A DNA stretch of 64,000 bases, from the NCBI GenBank assembly GCA_026874595.1, contig CM049316.1, forward strand, positions 58,355,676 through 58,419,675, written 5' to 3'. This document shows positions 38,934-51,544 of this stretch, piece by piece. This DNA is from Sipunculus nudus (lineage: Eukaryota; Annelida; Sipuncula; Golfingiida; Sipunculidae). Made by a program: the position numbers and the translations under genes. Position 1 is the first letter of the stretch. Every line of letters starts with the position of its first letter. The notes under the pieces are model-generated. The model was not told the DNA's origin and made no database searches. It saw only the letters and a program-made list of their open reading frames with translations.

Positions 38934-39985
38934 CTAGACGACCAGAGGTCGAACGCTTGCCGGAAGTTGAAATGACAGACAGATGGACAGACAGAACATA
39001 TTGTGGGTTTTCTATTATTTGAATGACCCTCAGCGTTTGCTGAGAAGTTGTGGCCTGTAAAATGACATATCAGACAAAACAACGAGGAAGCAGACAAAGC
39101 TGACCACAAAAGACTAACAGACAAACATACTGACACATCTGTGATAACAGATTACCAGACAAAAGTGCCGAAGGTAAAGAAGAGCAAAATTAGCGATGGT
39201 TTATGTAGATAAGGTTTATAATTTTGGAGATATGGCCAAAACATGATATGTTGGGGAGGTGAAGGTGCAGCGCCCCCTAGTGGCTATATCCGGAAAATGA
39301 AAAATCTGTTTTGAGATATTAGTGAAACACATAAGATGTAGCAGTTTTAAAAGGATTCCTGAAAAAAACTGTGGCCTGTAGAATGCTAAATATGAGACGC
39401 AAGAACCAGCTAGTAGGCGGATTTGAGGACAACTGACAAACAGACAGACACACTGACAAAGTCATACAAGAATGAGACCAGATGACATTACTAGGTCATA
39501 GAGAAGATTCAGGGAAAGAAAATAAGCCATAGTTTCTGTAATTGAGGCTTTGGGTTTTAGAGATATGGTCAATATAATGATATGTGTGAGGGTCAGGTGC
39601 AGCGCCACCTAGCGGCCATATCCGGAAAATGAAAAAAAAATTGTGAGAAAATATAATATGCATCAGTTTTCAAATGCTTCTTTAAAAACTGTGGCCTGTA
39701 GAATGCTATATGCGAGACGCAAGAATCAGCAAGCAGCCAAATTTGAGGACAACTGACAAACAGACGGACACACTGACAAAGTGACACAAGATTGAGACCA
39801 GATGACATTATTAGTTTATGGAGAAGACTCAGAGGGAAAAAATAAGCTATAGTTTATGTAATTGAGGCTTTGGGTTTTAGAGATATGGCCAATGTAATGA
39901 TAGGTGTGTGAGGGTCGTATGCAGCGCCCCCTAGCAGCAATATTCAAAAAATGAAAAAAACATTTCGAGATACTAGTGTAGGACT
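38934..39985. repeat. ~330-bp monomer array A2
   Basis: Opens CTAGACGACCAGAGGTCG; about three ~330-bp units with CTCF-like words at 39270, 39602 and 39924. Near-identical to 42655-43715. Confidence 0.85.
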
Positions 39986-40519
39986 TATGATATGTCAGTT
40001 TCAAAATGATTCCTGCAATAATGTGGCCTTTGGCGCAAGATGAATGAAATCTCGAAATATCTCTATTCACGAGATATTTTACGAGATACTGCAAGACTTG
40101 TAATAAAATCTTGTAGTACTAGTTGAATGCTACCTGATGCAAAAAACTAGGTCTCTCTAGCTTTAAAACTGACAAAGTTAGAAAAATAAGACCCCTTAAT
40201 TTCGAATATTATGACTTTTCTCCCAAAATTTGTAAACATGGTTACGGCAAATTTGAGTCAGCTACACACCAGATGACAGGCCTTGGAATGACGATTAAAA
40301 TCAGCTATTCTTGAAGTAGATACGACTAATAGTCACAAAGATATGAAGAAAAAAACGTTTTGAGAAGTTTTGATGACCTTGACCTTGACCTTTAACTTAT
40401 TTTGACCAAAAACAATAGGGCACCTAGAATTTTGGTTGTTTATCATCCCTGAAAGTTTCAAGGTGATTGTGGCAAAATTGTGGCCAGGAGAGTGATGACA
40501 AACAAACAAACAAACAAAC
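39986..40519. repeat. Repeat block B2
   Basis: Copy of block B1 with the AAATATCTC/GAGATATTT inverted repeat, tandem TGACCTTGACC words and a terminal (ACAA)n run. Confidence 0.8.
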
Positions 40520-42290
40520 AAGATGACCAGAGGTCACGCGCTTGCCGGAAATGGAAATGATACAGACAGATAGACAGAGAGTGCATATAGAAACAGTCAT
40601 ATGAATGAGCAACAATGTGGGGGCAGCAGAAACGGATAATATGTTTATTTATGCATGCTGACCTTTAACAGCTGCATATCTTTCTAGTGTAAAAGGGACC
40701 AAGTTCAAAATTTTTTCATGAAATCCCGTTAATCTCGTTTGACAAGAAGCAGTGAGACGTTTTCAGGTTTGTCATGTCAAGCTGGCTAAATGATATGAAA
40801 TGCCGAAAACTAGACCTGTCTAGCTATAAAAGCCGCTGAGTTATAAGCATTTGCATGAAATCTTGTGTTTTCTCGTTTGACGGGAAATGGTGCCAGCTTT
40901 GGCGAGATTTCCAGTTTTGTCATGTCAGGTTTGTCAAATATTACAAAATGCCGGAAACTAGACCTGTCTAGCTGCAAAAGTCGCGGTGTTATCAGCATTT
41001 ACGTGAAATCATGTTTTTTTCTCGCTTGACGAGATATAGTACGAGATTTGTCAAGACGAGCATTTTTATTATGTCAAGACGGCCAAACGTTACGAAATGG
41101 CGAAAACTAAATCCGTCTAGCTGTAAAAGTCACCGAGTTATAAGCATTTCCGTGTACTCTCGTGTTTTCTCGTTTGACGAGATATGGTGCAGGATTTGGC
41201 CAGTCTTGTAGATTTGTAATATCAAACTCTCTAAATGTTATGAAATGGCGAAAACTACATCTTTCTAGCTGTAAAAGTCGCCGAGTTATTAGCATTTCTG
41301 TGAAATCTCCTTTTTTATCGTTTGACGAGATATGGTGCGAGATTTGGCCAGTCTTGCAGGTTTGTCATGTCAAGCGGGTCATGTGGAACTAAATGCCGAA
41401 AACTAGACCTGTCTAGCTGCAGTTCCGTGAAATTTCGTGTTTTCTCGTTTGACGGGATACGGTGCGAGATTTTGCCTGACATGCATGTCTGTCGTGTCAA
41501 GCTGGTCTAGTGGAACAAAATGCCGAAAACCAGAAGTGTCTATCTGTAAAACTCGCCGAGTTATAACCAATGCCGTGAAATCTCATGTTTTCTCGTTTGA
41601 CGAGATACGGTGCAACATTCGGCCTGACTTTCAGTTCTGTCATGTCCAGCAGGTCATGTGAAAGAAAATGCCGAAAACTAGACCTGTCTAGCTGTAAAAG
41701 TCGCCAAGTTATAAGCATTTCCGTGAAATCTCGTGTTTTCTCGTTTGACGAGATAGGGTGCGAGATTTGGCCTGACTTGCACATCTATCGTGTCAAGCTG
41801 GTCATGTGGAAGGAAATGCCGGAAACCAGACGTGTCTAGCTGTAAAACTGGCCGAGTTATAAGCATTTCCGTGAAATTTCGTGTTTTCTCGTTTGACGAG
41901 ATACGGTGCGAGATTTTGCCAGACTTGCATATCTGTCGTGTCAAGCTGGTCTAGTGGAACTAAATGCCGAAAACCAGACGTGTCTAGCTGCAAAACTGGC
42001 CCAGTTATAAGCATTTCCGTGAAATCCCTTGTTTTCTCGTTTGACGAGATACGGTGCGAGATTTGGCCTGTCTTGCAGCTCTGTCGTGTCAAGCTTGTTT
42101 GGTGGAACGAAATGCTGAAAACCAGATCTGTCTAGCTGTAAAAGTCGCCGAGTTATAAGCATTTCTGCGAAGTCTCGTATTTTCTCGTTTGACGAGATAT
42201 GGCGCGAGATTTGGCGTGACTTTCAGTTCTGTCGTGTCAAGCTGGTCATGTGGAACAAAATGCCGAAAACTAGATCTGCTTAGCTTAAAA
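40520..42290. repeat. ~148-bp tandem array 2
   Basis: About eleven units. CTCGTTTGACGAG or a close variant recurs at about 40734, 40871, 41021, 41168, 41317, 41446, 41593, 41741, 41889, 42037 and 42185, mostly 147-149 bp apart. The last units match those of array 1 almost exactly. It is preceded by TGACCAGAGGTCA at about 40523. Confidence 0.88.
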
Positions 42291-42654
42291 ACTGACAAAG
42301 TTACAAAAAAATGCTCGTGTTTTTTCCAATTTCCCGTGATTTTTGCCCGAAAAAAGTAACCATGGTAACGGCAAATTTAAGTAAGCTACATATCAAAAGA
42401 AAGGCCAGGTGATGACGAAAAAAATGAGCTATTGCAGAAGTGGATAAGCCTATTTATGGCGAAGTTATATTGCAAAAACCGTTAACCACACCTGTCGTGA
42501 CCTTGACCCTTGACCTTGGAGCAATGTTGACCAAAAACAATAGGGTTCCAGGGTGTTCGGTTGTAAATCAACCCTGTAAGGGTCATGTCGATTGCTGCAA
42601 AATTGTGGCCAGGAGAGCGCAGACAAACACACAAAAAAACAAATAAACAAACAA
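42291..42654. repeat. Repeat block F2
   Basis: Copy of F1; X-box at 42356-42369; ends in an interrupted (ACAA)n run. Confidence 0.8.
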
Positions 42655-43715
42655 ACTAGACGACCAGAGGTCGAACGCTTGCCGGAAGTTGAAATGACAG
42701 ACAGATGGACAGACAGAACATATTGTGGGGTTTCTATTATTTGAATGACCCTCAGCGTTTGCTGAGAAGTTGTGGCCTGTAAAATGACATATCAGACAAA
42801 ACAACGAGGAAGCAGACAAAGCTGACCACAAAAGACTAACAGACAAACATACTGACACATCTGTGATAACAGATTACCAGACAAAAGTGCCGAAGGCAAA
42901 GAAGAGCAAAATTAGCGATGGTTTATGTAGATAAGGTTTATAATTTTGGAGATATGGCCAAAACATGATATGTTGGGGAGGTGAAGGTGCAGCGCCCCCT
43001 AGTGGCTATATCCGGAAAATGAAAAATCTGTTTTGAGATACTAGTGAAACACATAAGATGTACCAGTTTTAAAAGGATTCCTGAAAAAAAACTGTGGCCT
43101 GTAGAATGCTATATATGAGACGCAAGAACCAGCAAGTAGGCGGATTTGAGGACAACTGACAAACAGACAGACACACTGACAAAGTCATACAAGAATTAGA
43201 CCAGATGACATTACTAGGTCATGGAGAAGACTCAGGGAAAGAAAATAAGCCATAGTTTCTGTAATTGAGGCTTTGGGTTTTAGAGATATGGTCAATATAA
43301 TGATATGTGTGTGAGGGTCAGGTGCAGCGCCACCTAGCAGCCCTATCCGGAAAATGAAAAAAAAAATTGTGAGATATTTTTGTAAAATATAATATGCATC
43401 AGTTTTCAAATGCTTCTTTAAAAACTGTGGCCTGTAGAATGCTATATGCGAGACGCAAGAATCAGCAAGCAGCCAAATTTGAGGACAACTGACAAACAGA
43501 CGGACACACTGACAAAGTGACACAAGATTGAGACCAGATGACATTATCAGTTTATGGAGAAGACTCAGAGGGAAAAAATAAGCTATAGTTTATGTGATTG
43601 AGGCTTTGGGTTTTAGAGATATGGCCAATGTAATGATATGTGTGTGAGGGTCGTATGCAGCGCCCCCTAGCAGTAATATTCAAAAAATGAAAAAAACATT
43701 TCGAGATACTAGTGT
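42655..43715. repeat. ~330-bp monomer array A3
   Basis: Three units, CTCF-like words at 42992, 43327 and 43670; near-identical to A2. Confidence 0.85.
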
Positions 43716-44215
43716 AGGACTTATGATATGTTAGTTTCAAAATGATTCCTGCAATAATGTGGCCTTTGGCGCAAGATGAATGAAATCTCGAAATATCTCT
43801 ATTCACGAGATATTTTACGAGATACTGCAAGACTTGTAATAAAATCTTGTAGTACTAGTTGAATGCTACCTGATGCAAAAAACTTGATCACTCTAGCTTT
43901 AAAACTGACAAAGTTAGGAAAATAAGACCCCTTATTTTCGAATATCATGACTTTTCCCCAAAATTTGTAACCATGGTTACGGCAAATTTGAGTCAGCTAC
44001 ACACCAGATGACAGGCCTTGGAATGACGATTAAAATGAGCTATTGTTGAAGTAGATATGACTATTAGTCACAAAGATATGAAGAAAAAACCGTTTTGAGA
44101 AGTTTTGATGACCTTGACCTTGACCTTTGACCTATTTTGACCAAAAACAATAGGGCACCTAGAAATTTAATTCTCCATCATCTCTGAAAGTTTCAAGGTG
44201 ATTGTGGCAAAATTG
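43716..44215. repeat. Repeat block B3
   Basis: Copy of B1/B2 with a perfect DR1 (44121-44133). Unlike the other B copies it ends directly in a long hairpin instead of an (ACAA)n run. Confidence 0.8.
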
Positions 44216-45489
44216 TGCTTGCCGGAATCAAAGATTTCCGGCAAGCAACAAACAGACAAACAGACATACGCAACTGAGCAATATGCTGTGCCTCCAACAT
44301 GTATGATAATAGACAGGGCCCGGAAAGGCCGTCACGCACCGCTGCACACGCCGGCCGCCCACCGTAGGGACCCTGCCGGCACTTGCAGCGACGGCACGTG
44401 ACTTCGTGGTTTGGTGAAACACGGCGCGAGATTTGACGAGACTTACAATGCGACCCCTGAATGTGACTGCGAGTGTCCGACTCTATCCGGCGCTGCAGAC
44501 CATGTGTCTGTGGCGTAAAAAATGACAGAATTATAGGCATTTCTTTGAATGGTCACGTGTTCTCGTTTCACGAGAAACGATGCAAGATATGACGAGACTT
44601 GCGATTGAATGACTAAGAACTAGACGGATGCTGTCTAACGCCGAAAACCAGACCTTTCTATGGCAAATATCTACAGAGATAGAAGCAGGTAAACTTCGTA
44701 TTTTCAAGTTGTCACGTTTTACCCCAAAATTTGGTAACCATGGTAACGGCAGTACAAAGCTACATGTGCGGAGGAATAAGCAAATGTTCCTAGTTTCAGA
44801 TACCACAAAAAAAATGGTGTCACGTTTAATATTTTTTGAGATATTGCAGAAAAATGATATGTTACAGTGTTTCAGGTACCACGCCCCCTGGTGGCTATTT
44901 CCAAAAAATGAAAAACTGATTTCGAGATATTTATTTAATAACACAAAATATATCAATTTCAAATCCATTGTTAAAAAAATGCAACCTGTAGGTCATATTT
45001 AATGAAATCTCGAAGACTCTCGTTTGACGAGAAACGGTGCGAGATTTTGCAAGATTTTTGATTGGATCACCGAGAACTCACCAAGGGCTACAAGATGCAA
45101 AAAAATTGACCTCTCCAGCATAAAAACTGACAGAGTTAGAAGCTGAAAACTGCATATTTTCAAAATTCAAAAGTTTTACCCCAAAAGTAGAGAAATCTGG
45201 CAATAGCGCACTTTGGCACCTATGCGCAAAAATAAGCCCATGGACCCCAGTTGAAGGTGCTGTGATGGAAATGGCCCAATGTTTAATAGTTCTGGAGGTA
45301 TAGCACCAAAACAAATATTCATGTTTTTTCATCTGCAACGCCCCCTGGCGGCCATTTCCAAAATCTGAAAAAACAATTTCGAGATATTCATGTGTTACAT
45401 AAAATATCTCAGAATCAGTACGATTGCTGCAAATTTGAAAAATATCACGAAATTCCACGATTTCTCCCCAAAATTGCGTAACCATGGTA
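44216..45489. repeat. Hairpin, GC-rich insert and block C copy
   Basis: Starts with a long imperfect inverted repeat (GCTTGCCGGAAT against ATTTCCGGCAAGC, 44217-44247), then a GC-rich stretch with CACACGCCGGCCGCCCACCG (about 44318-44410), then units with X-boxes at 44734 and 45478. Region 44335-45040 is repeated at 46085-46790. Confidence 0.75.
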
Positions 45490-45770
45490 ACAGCAAATTT
45501 AAGTAAGCTACATGTCAAAAGAAAGGCCAGGTGATGACGAAAAAAATGAGCTATTGCAGAAGTGGATAAGCCTATTTATGGCGAAGTTATAGTGCAAAAA
45601 CCGTTAACCATACCTGTCGTGACCTTGACCCTTGACCTTGGAGCAATGTTGACCAAAAACAATAGGGCACCTAGAAATCAATTTCTCAATCAAGCCTGTA
45701 AGTTTCAAGTTGATTGATGCAAAAGTGTGACCTGGAGAGTCGTGACAAACAAACAAACAAACAAACAAAA
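45490..45770. repeat. Repeat block F3
   Basis: Copy of F1 ending in (ACAA)n, here joined to the hairpin cluster. Confidence 0.8.
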
Positions 45771-46035
45771 AGACAAACAGACATACGCAACTGACGAACA
45801 TGCTTGCCGAAATCGAAGATTTCCGGCAAGCAACAAACAGACATACGCAACTGAGTAATATGCTTGCCGAAATCTTTGATTCCGGCAAGCAACAAACAGA
45901 CAAACAGACATACGCAACTGACCAATATGCTTGCGGAAATCGAAGATTTCCGGCAAGCAACAAACAGACAGACAAACAGACATACGCAACTGACCAATAT
46001 GCTTGCGGAAATCGAAGATTTCCGGCAAGCAATAA
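45771..46035. repeat. Tandem hairpin cluster
   Basis: Four copies, 60-72 bp apart, of a hairpin with arms CTTGCCGAAAT and ATTTCCGGCAAG (about 45801, 45861, 45929 and 46001), separated by CAACAAACAGACATACGCAA linkers. The second copy has the loop in the opposite sense (CTTTG in place of CGAAG). Confidence 0.85.
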
Positions 46036-46900
46036 AGTATGGACTGTGCCTCCAACATGTATGATCATAGATGGGGCCCGGAGAGGCCGTCACGGACCGC
46101 TGCACACGCCGGCCGCCCACCGTAAGGACCCTGCCGCCACTTGCGGCGACGGCGAGTGTCTTCGTGGTATGGCGAAAAACGGCGCGAGATTTGACGAGAC
46201 TAACAATGTGACCCCTGAATGTGACTGCGAGTGTCAGCCGCTATCCAGCGCTGCAAACCATGTGTCTGTAGCGTGAAAAATGACAGAATTATAGGCATTT
46301 CTTTGAATGGTCACGTGTTCTCGTTTCACGAGAAACGGTGCGAGATATGACGAGACTTGCGATTGAACGGCTTAGAACTAGAGGGATGCTGTCTAACGCC
46401 AAAAACCAGACCTTTCTATCGCAAATATCAACAGAGATAGAATCTGGAAAACTCCGAATTTTCAGATTGTCAAGTTTTACCCCAAAATTTGGTAACCATG
46501 GTAACGGCAGCACAAAGCAACATGTGCGAAGAGATAAGCCAATGTTCCTAGTTTCAGATACGACCAAAAAAAATGGTGTCACGTTTAATATTTTTTGAGA
46601 TATTGCAGAAAAATGACATGTTACAGTGTTTCATGTACCACGCCCCCTGGTGGCTATTTCCAAAAAATGGAAAACTGATTTCGAGATATTTATAAATAAC
46701 ACAAAATATATCAATTTCAAAGCCATTGTTAAAAAAATGCAACCTGTAGGTCATATTTAATGAAATCTCGAAGACTCTCGTTTGACGAGAAATGGTGCGG
46801 GATTTGGCGAGACTTTCAGTTTTATCCTGTCAAGCTGCCCATAAGGTACATAATGACCAAAACCAGACGTCTGTAGCTTAAAAATTGACAAAGTTACAAA
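46036..46900. repeat. GC-rich insert and block C copy
   Basis: Counterpart of 44318-45040 about 1.75 kb downstream: GC-rich stretch (46076-46168), TCTCGTTTCACGAGA hairpin, X-box at 46492-46505 and ACGCCCCCTGGTGGC at 46640. Confidence 0.75.
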
Positions 46901-47245
46901 AAATGGTCGTGTTATTTCCAATTTCCATGATTTTTGCCCAAAAAATGTAACCATGGTAACGGCAAATTTAAGTAAGCTACATGTCAAAAGAAAGGCCAGG
47001 TGATGACGAAAAAAATGAGCTATTGCAGAAGTGGATAAGCCTATTTATGGCGAAGTTATAGTGCAAAAACCGTTAACCATACCTGTCGTGACCTTGACCC
47101 TTGACCTTGGAGCAATGTTGACCAAAAACAATAGGGCACCTAGAAATTACGTTTTCGAACATCCCTGTAAGTTTCAAGGTTATTGTGGCAAAATTGTGGC
47201 CAGGAGAGTGGTGACAAACAAACAAACAAACAAACAAACAAACAA
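46901..47245. repeat. Repeat block F4
   Basis: Copy of F1 with X-box at 46947-46960 and a terminal (ACAA)n run. Confidence 0.8.
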
Positions 47246-48620
47246 ACTAGACGACCATAGGTCGAACGCTTGCCGGAATTCGGAAGTGAAACACAGACGG
47301 ACAGACAGAACATATTGTCGGTTTTCTATTAATGGAATGACTCTCAAGACATTGATGAGAATATGTGGCCCGTAGAATGACATATGAGACAAAAGAACAG
47401 GCAAGCAGACAAAGCTGACAACAAAAGACGAACAGACAGACATACTGACTTTGTGAGACAAGATTGACACCAGATGACATAAGCTAGTTATTGAGAAGAT
47501 TCAAAGGAAAAAAATGAGTTATAATTTATGTAATTAAGATTTATAGTTTACGAGTTATGGCGAATTAATGATTTACTTGGGAGGCTCGACTGTAGCGCCC
47601 TCTAGCAGACATATTCCGAAGACGACAAATGCGTTTCGTATTATTAGTGTATGACATGAGATGTCTCAGTTTCAAAAGGATTCCGTCAAAGCTGTGGCCT
47701 GTAGAATGCTCTATGTAAGGCGTAAGAACCAGCAAGCAGGCGACTTTGAGGATAACGGACAAACAGATGGACACACTGACAAAGTGACAGAAGATTGAAA
47801 CCAGATGCCTTAATCAGGTTATGGAGAAGACTCAAAGGAAGAAAATAAGCTATAGCTTATGTAACTGAGGCTTTGGGTGTAGAGTTATGGCCAATACAAT
47901 GGTATGTGTGTGAGAGTCATGTGCAGCGCCCACTAGTGGCCATATCCGGAAAATGAAAAATTTATTTCTAGATATTAGTGTAAGACATAAGATGTAATAG
48001 TTTCAAAAGGATTCCGTCAAAACTGTGGCCTACAGAATGCTATATGTGAGACGCAAGAGCCAACAAGCAGGCCAATTTGAGGACAACTGACAAACAGACG
48101 AAAACACTGACAAAGTGACTCAAAATTGAGTCCAGATGACTTCTCCAGGTTATGGAGAAGACTCAAAGGAAGAAAAAAGCTACAGTTTATGTAACTGAGG
48201 TTTATAGTTTTGGAGATATTGCCAAAGCATGATATGTTGGGAGAGGTTCAAGTTCAGCGCCCCCTAGCGGCCATATCCGGAAAATGAAAAATTGGTTTCG
48301 AGATATTAGTGTAAGACTTAAGATGTAATAGTTTCAAAAGGATTCTTTCAAAACTGTGGCCTGTAGAATGCTATATGTGAGACGCAAGAGCAAGCAGGCG
48401 AATTTGAGGACAACTGACAAACAGACGGACACAATGACAAAGTGACACAACATTGAGATCAGATGACATTATCAGTTTATGGAGAAGATAATAAGCTATA
48501 GTTTATGTAATTGAGGCTTTGGGTTTTAGAGATATGGCCAATGTAATGATATCTGTGTGAGGGTCGTGTGCAGCGCCCCCTAGCAGCCATATTCAAAAAA
48601 TGAAAAAACAATTTCGAGAT
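47246..48620. repeat. ~330-bp monomer array A4
   Basis: Near-identical copy of 28818-30190. CTCF-like words at 47595, 47936, 48257 and 48573. Confidence 0.85.
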
Positions 48621-49166
48621 ACTAGTGTAGGACTTATGATATGTCAGTTTCAAAAAGATTCCTGCAATAATGTGGCCTTTGGCGCAAGATGAATGAAATC
48701 TCGAAATATCTCTATTCACGAGATAATTTACGAGATACTGCAAGACTTGTAATAAAATCTTGTAGTACTAGTTGAATGCTACCTGATGCAAAAAACTAGA
48801 TCACTCTAGCTTTAAAACTGACAAAGTTAGAAAAATAAGATCCCTTATTTTCGAATATCATGACTTTTCCCCAAAAAATTGTAACCATGGTTACGGCAAA
48901 TTTGAGTCAGCTACACACCAGATGACAGGCCTTGGAATGACGATTAAAATGAGCTATTGTTGAAGTAGATACGACTAATAGTCACAAAGATATGAAGAAA
49001 AAAACGCTTTGAGAAGTTTTGACGACCTTGACCTTGACCTTTGACCTATTTTAACCAAAAACAATAGGGCACCTAGAAATTATGTTTTCCAACATCCCTG
49101 TAAGTTTCAAGGTTATTGTGGCAAAATTGTGGCCAGGAGAGTGGTGACAAACAAACAAACAAACAA
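48621..49166. repeat. Repeat block B4
   Basis: Copy of B1 with a perfect DR1 at 49035-49047, ending in (ACAA)n. Confidence 0.8.
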
Positions 49167-49740
49167 ACTAGACGACCATAGGTCGGGACTTGCCGGAAGT
49201 AGAAATTAGAAAGTCAAACTAACAGACAACAAACAGCAGAAAGACAAAAAAACATTTGGAACAGGTAAAATGACCAACCCCTATTGTTTGGAAAACATAA
49301 GCACATCTTTATGTGGTTTTTCTGATTTTCAAAAGTCGCAGACGAGTAGACAGACAAACAAACAGACAGACAGACAGAAAAAACTCCAGGTGAAGGTCGT
49401 GTACTCATGCCATACAAAATTGAAAGCATGAATAAAATAAGCCACAGTCTATTCGAATAATTCTTCATACTTTGAATTTCATAAATTGTAACCTACATAA
49501 GGTCACCATGGTAAGGGAAGAACATGACAGAGTCACCAAGAGGATAAACGCATTAAATCTAGTTTCAGATGCTACAATCAAAGTTGTGACACAGTTTATA
49601 GTTTTGAAGATATGGTACAATAATGATTACTGCAGCGCCATCTCGTGGTTATTTTCCAAAATGATAAAAGTAAGCTTCGCGAAATTTTATTAGTATGTTA
49701 TTATTATTATTATTATTACTATTATTATGATTATTATTAT
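49167..49740. repeat. Repeat block matching 30723-31500, with ATT microsatellite
   Basis: Opens CTAGACGACCATAGGTCG; a GACA-rich run at about 49350-49380; a single GCAGCGCCATCT unit (about 49634); and an (ATT)n tract at 49698-49742. Confidence 0.7.
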
Positions 49741-51544
49741 ATGATGTATAATTTATATTTAACCCCTACCCCCAATTGCAAACCCGATATCTGTCCCTGA
49801 TTTGACACACCCAACTGCAAATCGGGGATCCGTCCCTGATATTATAGTTGTGATTATGCTTACAAGCAACACTATCTCTGCATTCAGTAACATTTCGGGG
49901 AGCCTCTCTCTTTGTTTTTGATTTTTTTTTTTTAAGGGATTATCTTTTACAACAGGTCATTAAGCTCTCAATGCACTGAAATCCTCAAAGTGCGGCCATA
50001 CAAAGCATGAAAAGAGGCCACCACCAAAAGCACAGGTGGGATCAATCCGAATTGTGTCTTTTCATGGACCATCGCACATCCATAGAACAAAGCTCCAACT
50101 GTCAAATGTAATGCCCCTGCCGACATTTACTATCACATACTGCCATCGCTTATGGTCATGGCAATTGGATGAAATTTTTTTTATTTGAAGTAAAAAGAGT
50201 AAAGATTTGAAGAAACTTACAATATAATCATATAATGTGACTGAGAATGTTAGACGCTATCAAATGCTGAAAACTATAAGTCTTCCACATAAAAACAACA
50301 GAATTATAGGTGTTTCTTTGAATGGTCCCATGTTCTCGTTTGACAAGAAATGGTGCGAGATATGACGAGATATTCACTTTTGTCACTTAAAACTAGTCAA
50401 ATGATTCTTGAACAATAGAAAAATAAAATATCTAGCATGAAAATGACCGAGATAAAGACATTTGTTTGAAATCTAAAATATTCTCGTTTGGCGGGAGATG
50501 ATACGAGATGTGGCGAGATTTGCAGTGTAATCATGTCCAGCTTCTGAAATGCTACCAAATGCTGAAAACTACTCCATTTTAGCATTAACCGTGACCAAGC
50601 TATAAGCATTTCTGTGAAATCACGTAATTTCTCGTTTGGCAATAAACCGAGCGAGATTTGACGGGACTTGCAATTAAATGGCTTAGAACCAAGAGAAAGT
50701 AGCCTAATGCAAAAAACTAGACCCTTAAAACATAAATATTAACCGAGATAGAAGCCAAAAACTACATATGTTCAGATTGTCAAGTTTAACCCAGAAATTT
50801 GGTAACCATGGCAACGGCCGCACAAGGCTTTATGTCGGATGGAATAAGGCAATGATCCTAGTTTTAGATGCGACAAAAAAAATTGTTATTTGCTTAATAT
50901 TTTTTAAGATATTGCGGAAAAATGATTAGTTGTAGTGTTTCCAGTACCACGCCCCCTGGTGGCTATTTTCGAAAAATGAAAAAACAAGTTCGAGATAATA
51001 CAGAAAAACAGAAAATATGTCACTTTCAGAACCTCAGCTGTAAAACTGCGACCTCTAAATCGTATTTAATGAAATCTCGAAAAGTCTCATTTGACGACAA
51101 ATGGCACGAGATTTTGCGAGACTTGCATTAATTTAGGACAGAGCGTATAAAATGCTACACAATGCAAAAAACTAGAGCTCTCTAACTTAAAAAATGAGAA
51201 ATTTGGAGGGAAATTTTCGAATTTTCTGATTTTCCCCCCAAAATACGTTACCATGGTAACCATTGACCGGACAAATTTGCTAGCACATGGAAAGCTAACA
51301 TAATGAGGAATAAAATGAGCTACAGATTTAGCAGCTACGATTATTATTGACGAAGATATGAAGAAAAATCTGTTTTAAGAGTTTTTGGTAACCATGACCT
51401 TGACCTTTGAACGGTCATGGCCAAAAACAATAGGCTCCGAGAAGAACCGATTTTACACTTAATGTAAAATTTTCAGAGCGATTGCTTTAAAATTGTGGCT
51501 TGTAGCGCGCAGACATACAGACAGACAAACAAACAAACAAACAA
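49741..51544. repeat. Diverged repeat block C2
   Basis: Diverged copy of 31976-33657, with X-boxes at 50802-50815 and 51247-51260 and ACGCCCCCTGGTGGC at 50949. No gene. Confidence 0.65.

Noticed and set aside
45798-46035. CRISPR-like array
   Set aside because: Regular hairpins with linkers, but this is animal DNA; the linkers are simple GACA/ACAA repeats, not unique spacers, and there are no cas genes.
45604-46276. Overlapping 117-158-residue frames on both strands, with cysteine-rich repeated peptides
   Set aside because: They are translations of the tandem hairpin cluster and GACA/ACAA simple repeats; their repetition mirrors DNA repetition.
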